A stretch of DNA of 64,000 nucleotides from Brevipalpus yothersi (taxonomy: Eukaryota > Arthropoda > Arachnida > Trombidiformes > Tenuipalpidae): NCBI GenBank assembly GCA_003956705.1, contig QZCP01000008.1, positions 70,028 to 134,027 of the forward strand. Reading direction: 5' to 3'. Under the pieces are notes generated by a model. That model saw only the letters and a list, made by a program, of their open reading frames with translations, had not been told where the DNA came from and ran no database searches. Below, piece by piece: positions 45,331 to 58,381 of the stretch (position 1 is the first letter of the stretch; every line of letters begins with the position of its first letter). The translations under genes were made by a program, and so were the position numbers.

Positions 45331-46820
45331 CCTATGCATGGGTAATAGGCATAATAGGAAGGTATTCACAGTACACAACATCAATGAAAGACCCCTGCAC
45401 TAACAAGTTGTAAGCTGGTACAGATGGTTGAGCAAAAGGACGAGGCTTGAAGGAGCTTGATGACGCCATGATTCCCCTCAATAACCTACATGATAATAAA
45501 TTACAGGTCTGGAACTCAAGTCATGAAGAGTGATCTACGAGGAAATCAAAGAATGATCCTGTTATGAATTCACTAGACACTTGTGAATTCAGGCACAATT
45601 CAGATACACAGCCAACACGGTTTCCGAAACCAAAGGACACTCCAATAAGACAAACAGTGTTTAATGAGCTAATTTCAATAGTTAGCTTGAGCTGACAATT
45701 GGATTAAAAATGTTGATCACAAGAAAAGAGACTTACTAACTGAGGTGTGAATGGTATTCATTTATATACATCACCGTTGCGGTGACAACCAGTGGAAACG
45801 TGATGCCAAATATGATTTGGTGGTCGATTTGTCATGTCTAACCGGGTTATCCATAACATTTTCCGCCGCTCGGAATTATGCATCATACAAATAGGCCATC
45901 GGGGCCAAATCTTATCTAGATTGTGGATCCATCCAGGATGGATCAGCCAGGTTCCAGAGCTACTAGGTATGCTGGACGTCTTACTATTTGATGTTGACAG
46001 AGCAGTCTTTGAGGCTGGATTGGAGTGTATTGAAACATGAAGAGGGGGGCAACTTACTCTCCGAATCTTTCCTCGATCATTCTCTGTAAGCATAGGCAAG
46101 AACATTTGACATCGAGTCTTTCAATTATGATTTCCCTGTCTCTGAAGCAACAATGGATTGTGATCGTGTCATGTTAGGCACGATTTGATCGAATATGATT
46201 CGACATTTCACGATAGACTAGAATTCTTGATCTTGGTTGTTGTTGAATAACATTCTCCACTTGTGCTGGAACTTGATTCAGCTGGACTATTTCTGCTCCC
46301 AAGTGGCTGATGTTGTTTTTCAATTCTACAATCTGATTGCTTTTATTTTCTTCCCGAGTTGTTATGGCTGCTAATTCTTCTTCCAAGTCATTCATATACG
46401 CCTTAAAATCATCAGTGAGTGTTTGTGAGGCATTTTCAAAATGGCTCTCTCTTCATGAAGTAAAAAATAATCTATCACGAACACAGCTAGCTCAACTTCT
46501 ACGAGTGTGTGCTGAGCTAGGTATTCATGGCTATCATCGGGTGATAGACTTTATGTCTGCGATAATGTTATGCCAGAGCAAGCCAATCTTTGGGATGGAG
46601 GACGAATAGTTGCTCACTTTCAGTCCAAGTAAAGGACTGACTGAGTAATTGAGTAGCTGATAATATCTTGATGGCTCTTGATAATGCCTTCTGGGTGTAT
46701 TGTTTTCAAAAAAACCTTCCAAGTTAGCTCTCAGCACACTACTTGAGAGCGATATGAGGATATCCTCAATTTTTTATTAGACTGTAAATGAGCTCAAAAA
46801 GCAAGAGATAGAGGACCCTT
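45331..46820 (-). other. Unassigned relic coding stretch
   Basis: Three open frames on minus: 46534-46737, 46174-46395 (EELAAITTREENKSNQIVEL, coiled-coil-like, Gln-rich end) and 45758-46105 (SGTWLIHPGWIHNLDKIWPRW). Composition suggests decayed coding sequence, possibly from a mobile element next to the copia relic. Family not recognised. Confidence 0.3.
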
Positions 46821-47450
46821 TTAATCGGATGTACCTTCTGAGATAATATTGTTCACAACATCTAACATGTGGAAAACATTGGTCAATGTCAATTGTCCTC
46901 TGCCTTGTAGTAAATCAGTTGTCAATATAACATTACCAATGCCAATAGCTCTTATCGAGGTTCCTCTAGCCATCCAAAGATATCTCGGTTCAATTTTCCG
47001 ATAATTTTCGCAAAACTGTCCGTCATTATAACAATGACATGGAGCACCCGAATCGATCATCCAAATATCAGATTTACTTTCGTGTACCTCAGCCAAACTA
47101 TTCCGGAAAATAATCTCTCCTCTCGATGAGAATGTGATATCTTCAATTTTCTCTTCAAATTGATTCGAAGATTTAGCTTGACTCGATTGTCTGATGTTTC
47201 AAGAGTGTTGTTTGGCTTTAAGTCTGCAATTTTTGATGGGGTGATCTACATTCTTGCGGAAGAAACACTTCTTGGCTTCCAAAAACTTTTTCTGGCTGGA
47301 TTCGTGTTGAGCTAAACCTGACTTATTACCTCTATCTTGGAATTCAGCTCTTCTCCGATCGTTTTGGTGATTCCTAATGGTCATGCTGTAAACTGTACCT
47401 GACTGAAAATTATTCTTCCTTCTTCTAACTCTCTGTTTTTACGACTGAAC
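46821..47450 (-). mobile_element. Copia-type retrotransposon relic (gag zinc knuckle and protease)
   Basis: 47199-47384: basic gag end with a damaged CCHC knuckle (CFFRKNVDHPIKNC; the second Cys is Arg). 46821-47096: copia-style protease region with IWMIDSGAPCHCYND, ARGTSIRAIGIGNVIL and LTNVFHMLDVVNNIISEG, matching the DSGAS..H and G.G.V pattern. A stop separates the two. Integrase and RT are not found and LTRs were not seen, so it is a fragment. Confidence 0.8.
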
Positions 47451-47914
47451 CCTCGAATACATCTTTTCAAAAGTAAGATTATCAATATCAGAATGGGAAT
47501 TTTGGACCACTGAATAGCACAATCCATCTGAGCTCATCATATACAGTGTGTTTCAGAGTAGGTTGAAGAATCTGAAACCCTCGTATGCCAATTGCTCTAC
47601 CTAAAATTTCTCCGATAACATTCAGTAGATACGGGGTCATGAAATCAAAACCAATCATGATTCACCACACTACAGAGCTTCTCAGGATAGCCTGAAAGAT
47701 TAAATTAGCTCACCAATCAAGAATCAGGCTGTTCTTGTCTGAGAATACCCAATTAGGTCTCAAACTCGTAGAATAAATGCGTTCATTCTCCATCCCTTCA
47801 GCATGTTGTATGCCAGATGGATACTGAGATTTCCTGCCCAGTCTCACAAAGAAAATGGACTCAAGGTACTAGTCATCATGATTCATCCTTGTACGCATCT
47901 TTTCCAAGTATTTT

Positions 47915-48420
47915 TTTGAAACTTTCTTATCAGATGTTATCAGGTGCAATCAGACCAAAAAATGAGATAAGAATTCTCTGACTAATACTTCTGGAGATAT
48001 GGCAGTTTTTTATTCTGACAGAAAGGTGTCGTATCTTGATAAAGGTCGTATCATAAGAATTCCTATCAAGAGTGGAATAAGATGAGCTATGACTCATGCA
48101 TCGCGAATTGATAAAAAGTGGTAAAAAATGTTCTTTTCATCCTATGGAAAAACGAGTTCTGACCCAGAGATGTGAGTAATACCAACACATTTCTCATTGA
48201 GAATGAGATAAGATAAGACATCCCATGAATGCAAGTTTTTGGTTGCATATGTTCAAGAATGAGAAAAATTGTTTTTCTGAAGAACGAAATATCAACCGAG
48301 GGGAGTGATAACGCTTAGATATCTCATCTCATTGATGAGATTAGATGAACAACAGTCCATCAAGTCGGATTTGGTGGAAGTTGGTAAGAAATCAAGAAAT
48401 TCATATATTCATCAACAATC
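47915..48420. repeat. GATAAG-rich repeat, copy 3
   Basis: Begins TGAAACTTTCTTATCAGATG like copy 1, and carries the ACCGAGGGGAGTGATAAC block found in copy 2. Non-coding. Confidence 0.6.
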
Positions 48421-48853
48421 ACACCGGTAACTCACCATTGCTGTGACCCAGAAATCATCATCAAAGTGAAATCAAAAAAAAAACAAAATAAATAAATCCT
48501 TAAAATAAACAAAATGACAATATCAAATAGATGAAAAAATCCGTTTCTTTCCATTCATGATCCTAGAGCCCCCAATATTGAGCTTTTCCTCAGTTCCTGG
48601 TCAACTTTTTAGATAAACGTTTTTGAATAAACATCCTAAGAACTCCCCTCCCACAATATACTCAGACCCTCTGGACTGACCAATGAGCTGTTGCTCAAGA
48701 GGAAGAACTTCGTTCTTAAATACCGCCATCTCCTGATTGACTGAGGAGTATGAACACATAGGGCCACAGTATACGTTACCGGTTGAAGCTCAGCCTTTCG
48801 AATAGAGAGTCATTGGTGGGTGTGAAAAGTGTGAGCTAGGAGTGAGATGCCAC

Positions 48854-49018
48854 CTAAGCCAAGGGCCTCACGCCTAGAGGCTCATGGAAAATTATCCCAT
48901 TAGCCATAGCCCTTACCTTCCGGAAGCCTCTGAACAGTTGTTGGACTAGCCCCACAGCTTCAGAAGACTCAACTTGAGTCAAGCCTACCATTGTCAGAAG
49001 AATGATGATTATCTTCAT
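48854..49018 (-). CDS. Small secreted-peptide gene or first exon
   Basis: ATG 49018 with leader MKIIIILLTMVGLTQVESSEA, then VGLVQQLFRGFRK. A good GTAAGG donor follows at 48916, which would end a 34-codon exon in phase 0. Without splicing the frame runs to a stop at 48854 (54 residues). It is homologous to 29463-29567 and 53810-53884, and lies about 480 bp downstream of the NRF gene C stop, as its sister does for gene B. Confidence 0.4.
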   Translation of the reverse strand: MKIIIILLTMVGLTQVESSEAVGLVQQLFRGFRKVRAMANGIIFHEPLGVRPLA

Positions 49019-49498
49019 CTTTATGGAGAGACAACCATGATCAAAAGAAGGGAATTCAAATAGGAACAATCAACTCAACCATTTCAAATCAGGCATAAAT
49101 ATGTCTACGGATGTTGATAATAATAACGTAGCCCCACAAAGATCCAATCTCGATCAATCACATGTCCTTCTTCTTCAATCGGTTCTGAGTGAGTCTCATG
49201 ATATAAATTATCTTCTCAAAGAAGTATGAGAGCAACAGACTTTCAAGAAGAAGCTGCATAATCATACAGCCTTCCAATCTAGTGAACTATCATGAATGTT
49301 TCTCAAAGTGATTTGCAAAAGCTAATAGTAACATTCTCCATCATTTAATGGTCAATTGCTAATGATTCCACAATTTGCAATTTATCGAATGTTCTCAGGT
49401 GATCACAAAACATCATCATCTCACTGTTCATCAATCCTGGACATAGTTAATTCCTCAATGTTCTATATCTGTTAATCAGGGACTCTAGAGAAAATCTT

Positions 49499-52400
49499 TC
49501 ATGATTGATGCTTCTTCTCACGTCTTTTTCTGATGAACCAAGGTCTTTTTCTAATGAGCAACAGGAAGCTTTCCAATGGCCCTAGAGCAAAAAAATAGAA
49601 TGCAACACCAGAATAGATGCAACCCATCGCGATTCCACCAAGGCTTGAAACCTTGAGAGCAAAATGTCATGAGAAACCATCAGATCTTCATCCCAAAGAG
49701 TTAACGCAAACTTACGAAAGAAAATAATTCTGATGGTAGATTTTCTCTTTGCTTGAAAAGATACCACAAAAGAAAAGGACCATGTGCGAAGTAAACACCT
49801 CTCAAGATTCGTAGCATTATAGAAAGTAGATAATCTATGGAAAAATTCTCTTTGTAGAGTCTGAGATTAGTCTCATCATTATTGTCTTCTGTAAGGTTCA
49901 GACCTCCACAGTCTCCTACTATTGTCCCATCATTATTCATCTCTTCTCGACCGACTCTGAGCACTGAATTGTATCTACTAGGTTGACCATCTGGCGGCAT
50001 GGAAAATTCTTCTAAGGGTCCAATTTTCAGAAATATAATAGTCATCCAATACATGGCACCAATATACTGATAAGCTACAACATAAACAGCTATCCAAAAA
50101 CGGTTGTGAGGCAGATCCAAAACATTCCATAAACCAGTTGAGAATAACTGTAGAATCAAAATGGAGTAGACCATACAAGTCTTCCTCTTGGCAATCATCT
50201 AAGGAATTTGAAAAGTGGTTTTGATGAGATATGTAGATTATCCACCGCTTGTTGTTACCAGGATTCTTTCGCGCTTTTCTGAAAAGAGATATCTCACGGC
50301 AAGTAGAGACAACATGTAGCTCCATAGATGGCCACTCAGTTTGCTGTAATACTTTTCAACATATTCACGTCTGGGAAGAAAATTATGGACAAAATTTTGT
50401 TGAGAATGTATTCTCGAGCTCTACACTGAACGGTTAACGGAGTAACTCAATCTGATCCTCGGGGAATCAGAAGCTTAGATTATGGAAACTCACAGACTGC
50501 CATGCTTTGTTATGGACATTTGAGGCGGTATTTCATTTATGTGAAATACATGGAAAAGAAACCAGGTTCCAAGGGCTAGTAAGAAAATATTCAAACAGAG
50601 ACCAGCTTTTGGGTTCCTTTTATAGATGAACATTACTAAACATGCGATCGAGAACAATTGAATTTCCACACTCATACTCCATGTAAATGTTTCACACTGT
50701 TGAATGATCAAAAAGAATGAGATCTTTACATATCAAAAACTCATCACCACTTCACCGTTGCATCAGGATTAGGTACTAGGTTCGATAGATAGAATAGTGA
50801 ATAAATGAAAGTCGTTGTACATCGCTTTGATCTGGAAGCGATGAACGATTCATAAGCAGGGCCAGAGCCAAGGAATGGGAGTGAAAATTCAAGGCACGTT
50901 AAGATCAGCAAAGGAAAGAAATGCCTGAAAATGAAATCTAACGAATGAATCAAATCATGATTGATACAACCTTACACTCACTTGAGAATTTTGGTCAGAA
51001 TAGAGAATGTATAAGTACAGTAGGATGACTTGTCTGTTGTCCTCTTCCACATGCCCATCAACCATGTAATGCCTCTGTAAGGATCACGATTCAATTTCAA
51101 TCAATTCTTATTGAACTGGATGTATTTATGTATTTATTCCAATGCAGCATGAAATAATGGTATAACCCTGGAGCTCTGTGGAATAGAGCTTTGCAACAAT
51201 TCATCAATTAAGATGTACCTCTATAGACTCGATTGGATCTTATTTCCCATTCTGATCACACTAGTAATTCAATAAAAGTTTGAACCAATGCAACTTAACC
51301 ATACTCACCCAAGTATGATAAATCCCTCGCAATACCACAAGTTCAATAATGGCTGTACTGCCCATTTCAACAAAGTGGAACCGGGTTCTTCTTTCAGCGA
51401 TTCTTTAACGAAAAAAGTTCACTGTGAAACCTTTTTGATCGGAATTTTATCTCAGGATTGAGTCAAACAGAGATGGAAGAATAATTATTTTGCCATTATA
51501 GTTTTCTGGTCTAGCCTTTGTATATCTCCCTCTAGTATATGATAATTTGAACATTTTCAGTAACCATTCGAGGTCTCAACTCAACGACCAGGAAAATGTT
51601 CTCTCCAATTCGAAGTTCAGATCATCTCACTTTTTGTAAGGCTAGCGAAAAGATTTCTGATGGAGCTCAGGTGAGAACAAGGCTAGTTTAAGAAATAATT
51701 GAAAGCTCTCCCTATCTCTAGTGTTTTATCCATTATGACTTCTATTTCTATGACAATAACTCTGTTTCCAAGGCAATAACTCTGAAATTTCATTTTGATT
51801 TGGCTTGTGACTAGATATTAGCTACTGAGAGTCATACTTCGATTTTGATCTGTTGTCAAATTTCGACATTCATGTATGGTATCAATTTTCACTTGATGAT
51901 TCTTACTTCTACGGAACGATAGACCAATAATCGATTGCCAGATGAGAACTCGGGAAACAGTGTGCAAAACTATATCAATGATATAGAAAGAAGTTCTTAG
52001 CTTGTCGAAAACTGGAGAGTGTCCAACAGTTGGCTTCTTCAATAATAATTCCAATGATTTTCTGATGGAAAAACATTGTAGCAGCATCAGCAGAAAATTG
52101 TTTCGAGATATCCTCGAGAAGGTGCAAATGGAATCCGCTATAGTTACAATGATGATGAGCATGGCGTGTAGACATAAGAAAGTTCTGCAATCAATAAAAT
52201 TAGTGTCATAGTGATTAATAATTTCTGAGGCTATTAATCGATTGATTGATTGTTGGGGAGGAGGACCATGTTTCCATTCGACTAGTGTGGATACATGTAT
52301 ACATGTCTACTTACAAACAAATTTTTTCTAGTTTCGATGCCTCCTCAATTCTTTGAGACAATTTCCAATTTTTATGACATGAGAGCGACTTTCCAAGCTT

Positions 52401-53572
52401 CCAGAAAAAAGGCTTGAAAGCTGATAGAAATTGTTGGTTGGAGAAATCATGAAATTACTCATATCATCTCATGATGGCTTGTTCGTGGAGGAGCTTGCAT
52501 TTGTCTTACGAACTCTACTTCTTCTTCCTCAAAATTTCGAGATCCTATGATATTGAGATGCCAAGCCTCATCCCTTCATCCCTTCAGTGGTTCTATTTTG
52601 AGAAAAATTGTCTAGAAACTCATCATAGAAGACCATTGGTAAATTTGAATTGCCCTATAAGCAATCAACATTCAATGCAAGGCTATGACCTCTGGAGTAA
52701 AGTTAAATTTAATTGGAAGCCTCTTTTTTCCTTTTTCTGAGGGTTCATAAATCTTGCAGGAAGCCCAACAATTATTTGCCAGCTAATACCTAGCCATTAA
52801 CTATGAATCATGCATTCTTAAAGCTTCATTAGCTGGGTTCTCCAGAATCATATCCGAAGAGATTACCTTTCTCAATAATGAACTCAAGATCATCTGACTG
52901 ACATTGGGAAGGGAAACAGAATCCAATGACCAAAGATGAAGTTCCAATCTGATAATTCATTCACTTGAGTTAGTCTAAGCTCATCAAAGAATGAAGATCT
53001 TACCGAGTCATCTAGGGAACTTTTTTCCAGAAGTGCAAGACAATATTGGCTGCTCAATCTCCTGGAACCATGTTCAATCATCCCATCAACTTCTGAGCAC
53101 TGATCATAGTTGCCAAAATCCGTTTGAGCCCCTTTGAGGAAGTTCTTAGGGAAATGGCCAGAAGAAGTCATCACTGGAAGAAATTTGAAAACAATTTCTC
53201 AATGGAAGAGTTTTGGACCACTGTCAAAGTTCCCTAATATTATCACTCAATAAGATTGAAAAGCATGGTTGATATAACAAAGAGTTCATCTTCAATCACT
53301 CAGCACTTACATTTCAAAGAGGATTCAGTGCCATCAGACAAAACAGCTCGAAAATTCTCCAAGCACTTATTCGAAGAATTCGCAATAAACCATTGCTCAT
53401 GATGATCCGCAAGATAGTTCCACAAAACACCACCGAATCCAGACAGGATGAGGTCAGATTGCCTGTCGAACGTCTCATTGTGGTTCTCTATCTCATACTG
53501 AGATTTCGAACCCTCAGACAAGCTTACAGATCTTATAATCATGAATATCAGTACGAAGCAAGCAATATTCAT
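49499..53572 (-). CDS. NRF-6-like membrane acyltransferase, copy C
   Basis: ATG 53572 (MNIACFVLIFMIIRSVSLSEG, leader peptide) to TGA 49499. Exon 1 ends at the GTAAGT near 53310. Exon 2 starts after TTCTTCCAG near 53174 (FPKNFLKG, FGNYDQC, QYCLALLEKS), phase-compatible. The membrane exon at 51920-52190 has LLQCFSIRKSLELLLKK and IVLHTVSR (conserved His). Further exons: about 51310-51420, 50985-51090, 50745-50953 (FFPLLILTCLEFSLPFLGSG), 50490-50711 (TWSMSVEIQLFS), 50270-50395 (SGHLWSYMLSLLAVRY), 49701-50198 (LQLFSTGLW, MLRILRGVYFAHGPF) and 49500-49660 (SSLGGIAMGC, GPLESFLLLIRK). It is closest to copy A. Probably ER or plasma membrane; lipid substrate unknown. Exons between 52250 and 52880 were not resolved. 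Confidence 0.78.
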
Positions 53573-53809
53573 CGTGATGTATTCACAATCAAGCTTAGAT
53601 GATCAATGATCTGGTGCAAAATTGTGAAAACAGGAAAAGTATAAGCCTTATTCACACCGGATAAAGCTTACAGGATGAGGTTACAGTCACCTAGAGAGTT
53701 GAGTGAGAATGAAAGCCAAATTGGGAGAAGATTTGTCGGCGTTTGAAGTACACGCTGTTGAGACTCTCCCAATAGGAGCACATGAGGTCAATGATCTTAA
53801 CTACGTTGC

Positions 53810-53884
53810 ACTAACCTCTACAGCCTCCGAAACCCTAACTTGAGTCAAGCCCATCATTGTCAGAAGAATGATGTTTATCCTCAT
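53810..53884 (-). pseudogene. Secreted-peptide leader relic
   Basis: Reads MRINIILLTMMGLTQVRVSEAVEVSA and then ends abruptly in the segment shared by NRF upstream regions. Third copy of the leader at 29463 and 48917. Confidence 0.5.
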
Positions 53885-53899
53885 CTTGATGGTGAGACA

Positions 53900-55587
53900 A
53901 CCATGATCGAAAAAAAAAATTCTACTTGGAACAACCGACTCAACCTATCTCTGGTGAAGAATTAATCCAACTTCTTTATCATCTTTCACTGAAACTATGA
54001 ATACTCCACTCAATCTAGAAAGGAAATTCATGGAATAAATGATCTTGTTCCCCTTGAACTTGGATGGATAAATCAATTCTTACTGTGAAATTGAAAAAGA
54101 AGATTGGCCATTTTGACACTCATTTGGGAAAATAACTCAATAACCAACTGTAAGTATCAACTAGCTCGAGCATTCAAAATTCAATTGAAATATCAGTTTG
54201 CTTCCTGGAAGATATGGTCCTCATTAGAATTTTTGATTGTCGTATCATTTTTCAAGTTAATTCCAAATTGATCTCCAATTCATCTCTGAAACCTCGTTGG
54301 TATCAGCCTTGGCTCCCTATCACTGGGACATTATAGTAGAATTTCCCACCAATTTTTTTATGTGGTGAGCCTGTCAAGATTAATGATAATCTTATAACTC
54401 TTGCACCGGGTCTGAAAACCAGAGTCATGAAATAAAAAAATGGATCCAGCTTACTTCGTTTGTATTGCTCAATCCTAGAATGAAGAAGTACACAAAGTTC
54501 CACAGTGAATCCTCCACTGGATTCAAGGAATACAATTCACCAGCGCATTGATAGATTATTCCTTTGGTTCAACAGTAAGACTTCAGTTCCAGGTCAGAGA
54601 CAATATTCTTGAAACTTTTGCGAACGCCAAAATGTAGCTCAGTTTGCTACATGAACAAAAAGTAACTCACCATTTTGAGATCGTATACTATTCTTATTTT
54701 ATTAGATCGTATCTTTTTGTCAGTGTCTACTCTTTTAGAAGGAGAGAAAATGAGAGAGAATAGAATATTCGGTAAGGCTTTGAACGAGCCGGACAATATC
54801 AATTTACAATTAAAGTGTCTTTTATGTATATCATCCGGGTAACATGGTTGCTGCCTTGGCAATGTATTCCGTTGCAATAACCTATCAAATTATCATAAAA
54901 TGTTCCGAAGAAGCTTTCACCTTTGAAGAAGATTAACTTATCCTCTCTTGATGAAAACTCTCATGTGCTGATTTTTCAGCTAGTCTGAGCTTCTGGGCTA
55001 ACCAGCGGGATCAAAAATCTAACATAAGCAAGGAACTCTTCCCATCTTCTTTTATTTTAATTCAACACTTGATCCAACCTCACTGATCAATCATTTGAAG
55101 TAAATCAGATTCAAAATCGAGGACAACAATAGGAGACAAGTATTTCATTGCTTCTAGGCCCCTATTCCCAAGTTCATCTACATACCGGGTTTTTCATGCG
55201 TGACAGATGATCTTCCACCCTCATGATCTCGATTTTTTTCAGTCAAACAATTCAATAGAGTAAAGCCCAGAAATGAAGAGATTTCTGGTTCTTAAAAGAT
55301 TGTCGTGAGAGACAGAGGAAGTGTTTCGAGGGAATTCGTGTCACGAATGATTCAAAAAAGCGTAAGGGTTGGAAGAGAAAATAGATGTCAGCAATTCGGG
55401 AAATTTTTCTTCAATGATTCTGGAAAGAAAATGACATTCAATTTCTGTGCCCTAGTTGAGCTCATGGAGTTATTAAAGACAGACTCACCTAGTGTTCAAT
55501 TTTTGGATCCCGATGAGTAGCGTTATTTTCTTATGATAAAGAACTTATTTATTGTGTTTTCCAACTCTAGTGAATGAAGCGTCGAAG
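53900..55587. other. No confident gene
   Basis: Divergent intergenic region between NRF genes C (minus) and D (plus). Open frames at 54303-54503, 54647-54877 (minus) and 55305-55520 (plus) show no recognised domain or copy. Confidence 0.45.
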
Positions 55588-58381
55588 ATGATGAAAATTT
55601 ACTCAGTATTGATTGTTCATTGCCTTATGTCCATGGAGGAGTGTCGGATATTAACACAATCCACTGATGGGTATCTCAAAAGATCTCTAGGATTAGAGAA
55701 ATACGGTTTGACAAGCGTATTCTATCAATATGTTCGCGCTGAGGATGAGATATTTCTTTCATCCAAGATATCTGAGAAGTGTTGGAAGAAACTGAAGTTT
55801 CATTATCAAGATAATATGAAAAGTAAATTGAACCAGAAAAATCTCGATTCTTGTCACTTCATCGAATATTTTTTTTCTATAAGTTTTTGGGAGCTCAGGA
55901 CAGTTCCCAAAAGATCTCCAGTTGGAAAATTATATTGATTTGGGCAACCCGATAAGGTGTTTGGAAAGCTACTCTAAAATCTCCACCTATTCAACTCGTA
56001 ACCAATTCGAATATTGTCTTATATTCATTGAGCCCGATTTTCGCCAAGTCAACACATCATTGGGAAAAAATTTCCAAAATTTCTATCGAATTGAATTTTT
56101 CGCTCCTCTTGATATGTCCATCAAGATTGGCCTGTGTGCTCCTTCAGACTGTTCTTCTGAAGAGATTCGATTTCTCATGGATGAAGGTATTTATATTTTG
56201 ATGTCATGAAACGTGCCATAACCAATGTACTCAACTATTCTCCTCTCAGCTCTGAAACCATACTTTTGGGTTCAACAAAGACCACCATTTTGTAAACGGC
56301 AAAATGTTCCTTTTCCAACACGATTGATACAAAGTAATCTTCCCATCAAGTTGTGTTTGTAAGAAAATTCATGATTGAATATTAGAATCAGGAATTTATC
56401 GAGAGCTCTTCTGTCAGGTTCTCTCTTATTTTCCCAATAATTTTCACTCTATTGGCTGGAGCTCAAGATCTTGTGGAATTTTTCGGATTCAAGCGCAAAT
56501 CTAATGCCGATTATCAACAGAATTGGCGATACTATTTTTCACCGAGGCGGAATTTAGAGTATTTGCTCACCCCAGAAACTGGGAAGAGAGTCTTCATCTT
56601 CGATTCATACAGACTATTCATATTGTTTGGAGGGTGCCTATCACACCTATTACTTTGGCCATGGATACTTATCTCTCCTTCTCTCGTCAGTGAGTTCTAT
56701 TTGTCAAATTTTCACATGTTCCTATTGATTTTCATGCTAATTTCTGAAGCCGGATTACAGCATCTAAAGCAATCTACTAACAAATGGACACATCAGTGGA
56801 TGCTGAATGGCATCGTTCTCGAAGTAGTTCCGCTTTTTGGGTTAGATATAACTGATTGAAGTTAATCTTTGATGAATTCCTAGTCTTTTTCTGATATTCA
56901 CAGGGTAAATACTTCCGCTTTCTCTCTCTGGAAAAAACTTGATAATCAGAAATCATGGAAAATTATCTTAAAATTGACATTGAATCGCTTTTTTCAGTGA
57001 GTTTTGAGTTTTGCTCTCAGCTGTGAGACTCATGGTCAATATTTTTTATCATTTTTGAGCAGATTCAGTCCGATTTTGGTTGCTCTGACGGCTTTGACCA
57101 TCGTTCTACCTCTACTTGATAATGATGACCCAATTTACAGTTTCTACACTGAACGTGTTTCTGGGAACTGTGTAAAAAATTTTTGGGTTCACTTTTTTCA
57201 TTTGACAAATTTTATTGACCCTGAAGCAATGGTAAATTATTTCTGATTTTTCTGATCAGCCTAATTGATGAACTATTTTCGATTAGTTTACTCGATGAAA
57301 ATTCTCGTTCTCATCTTCTAGTGCACTCTACATACATGGACTTTCAGTATTGATTTACAATTTATATTCTTGAACGGAATAATCATCTGGCTTCATCAAA
57401 GGAAGCCCAAATTAGGTTTCATTTTGAATGCAAGTCTAGCTTTTGTTGGTCTCATTCATTGCATCTGTCAAGTTTTTTTACATGAAATTCCACCTAATTT
57501 TCTTTTGTGGCCATTTCTTGCGAGGTATTTTCTTGAAAATTATAATCTCTTTATAATTTCTCACTTGAATCAATGATTTTCATTTATCAACTGTCCAGAG
57601 ACTTGTATCGGAATTGGAAAAGCTTGTACATTTCTTTTTTCTCTCACCTTTGGTCAATTATGTTGGGCACTTTGGGTGTCAAAATGATCATGAATTATAC
57701 CGATGAAAACATACCTAAAGTAAAAAAAGTTAACTTTTCTGATTCTTCATTGATTCCAATAACTCATAATTCATCTCAGATTATAAAGTGGACAATCTAT
57801 ACTTTGGGCTGCTGTAGTTTAATAGTTTTGGTCAACTCAATTGGTGTTTTCAATGTCCTCCTAGTTGAACAAACAAGAGAGATAAATTCAATCTTCCTTT
57901 TCGTAAATATTATTCTTTTCACGGTCTTTTGGAGTGCAGTGCTTTTGTTTGTGGCTGAAGATGCCAGAAAAGTTTTCATGCCACCAACAGATTCCAGCTT
58001 GAAACGATCAACAAGTTTAGCTTCAGGAAAGAGGAAACAATTTGAAAATACTGAGGAAACTCCAAGATATCATAAAATTGTTCTGATTCTGTTGAAAATA
58101 TGTAAACAAATATATTATATTCATGGAGTGGTGTATATTTGGTATTTTGCTAAAATTGAAAAACCCATAGACATGTCTCTGGTGGTGAGAATAAGCAATT
58201 AACTGATTTTTCATTAATTAATTTCCTATTTCTCTTCTTTTTGCAGCAGCAACATTTGAAGCTTCTCTCATTCGCTACATTACCGTCAGCTCTTTCATTT
58301 TATCTCTGTATCAGTGGTCCATATGAAAGATTTTACTGCCAGATGAAGAGAAAACTGTTCTATCAGTCTAAAAAAGGATGA
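55588..58381 (+). CDS. NRF-6-like membrane acyltransferase, copy D (diverged, apparently complete)
   Basis: ATG 55588 (MMKIYSVLIVHCLMS, leader peptide). Exon 1 ends near 55827 (GTAAAT), followed by a roughly 62-nt intron with a T-run. Exon 2 has FGSSGQFPKDLQLENYIDLGN, FEYCLIFIEP and IGLCAPSDCSSEEIRFLMDE (to 56187). Exon 3 is about 56249-56332 (KPYFWVQQRPPFC). The membrane exon at 56417-56850 has YYFSPRRNLEYLL and a LFGGCLSHL His. Then 57062-57231 (LVALTALTIVLPLLDNDDP), 57322-57520 (CTLHTWTFSIDLQF), 57589-58185 (HLWSIMLGTLGV, YTLGCCSLIVL) and last exon 58247-58381 (ISGPYERFYCQMKRK, stop TGA). It is opposite in strand to A-C and much more diverged, so an older paralogue. Confidence 0.82.
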
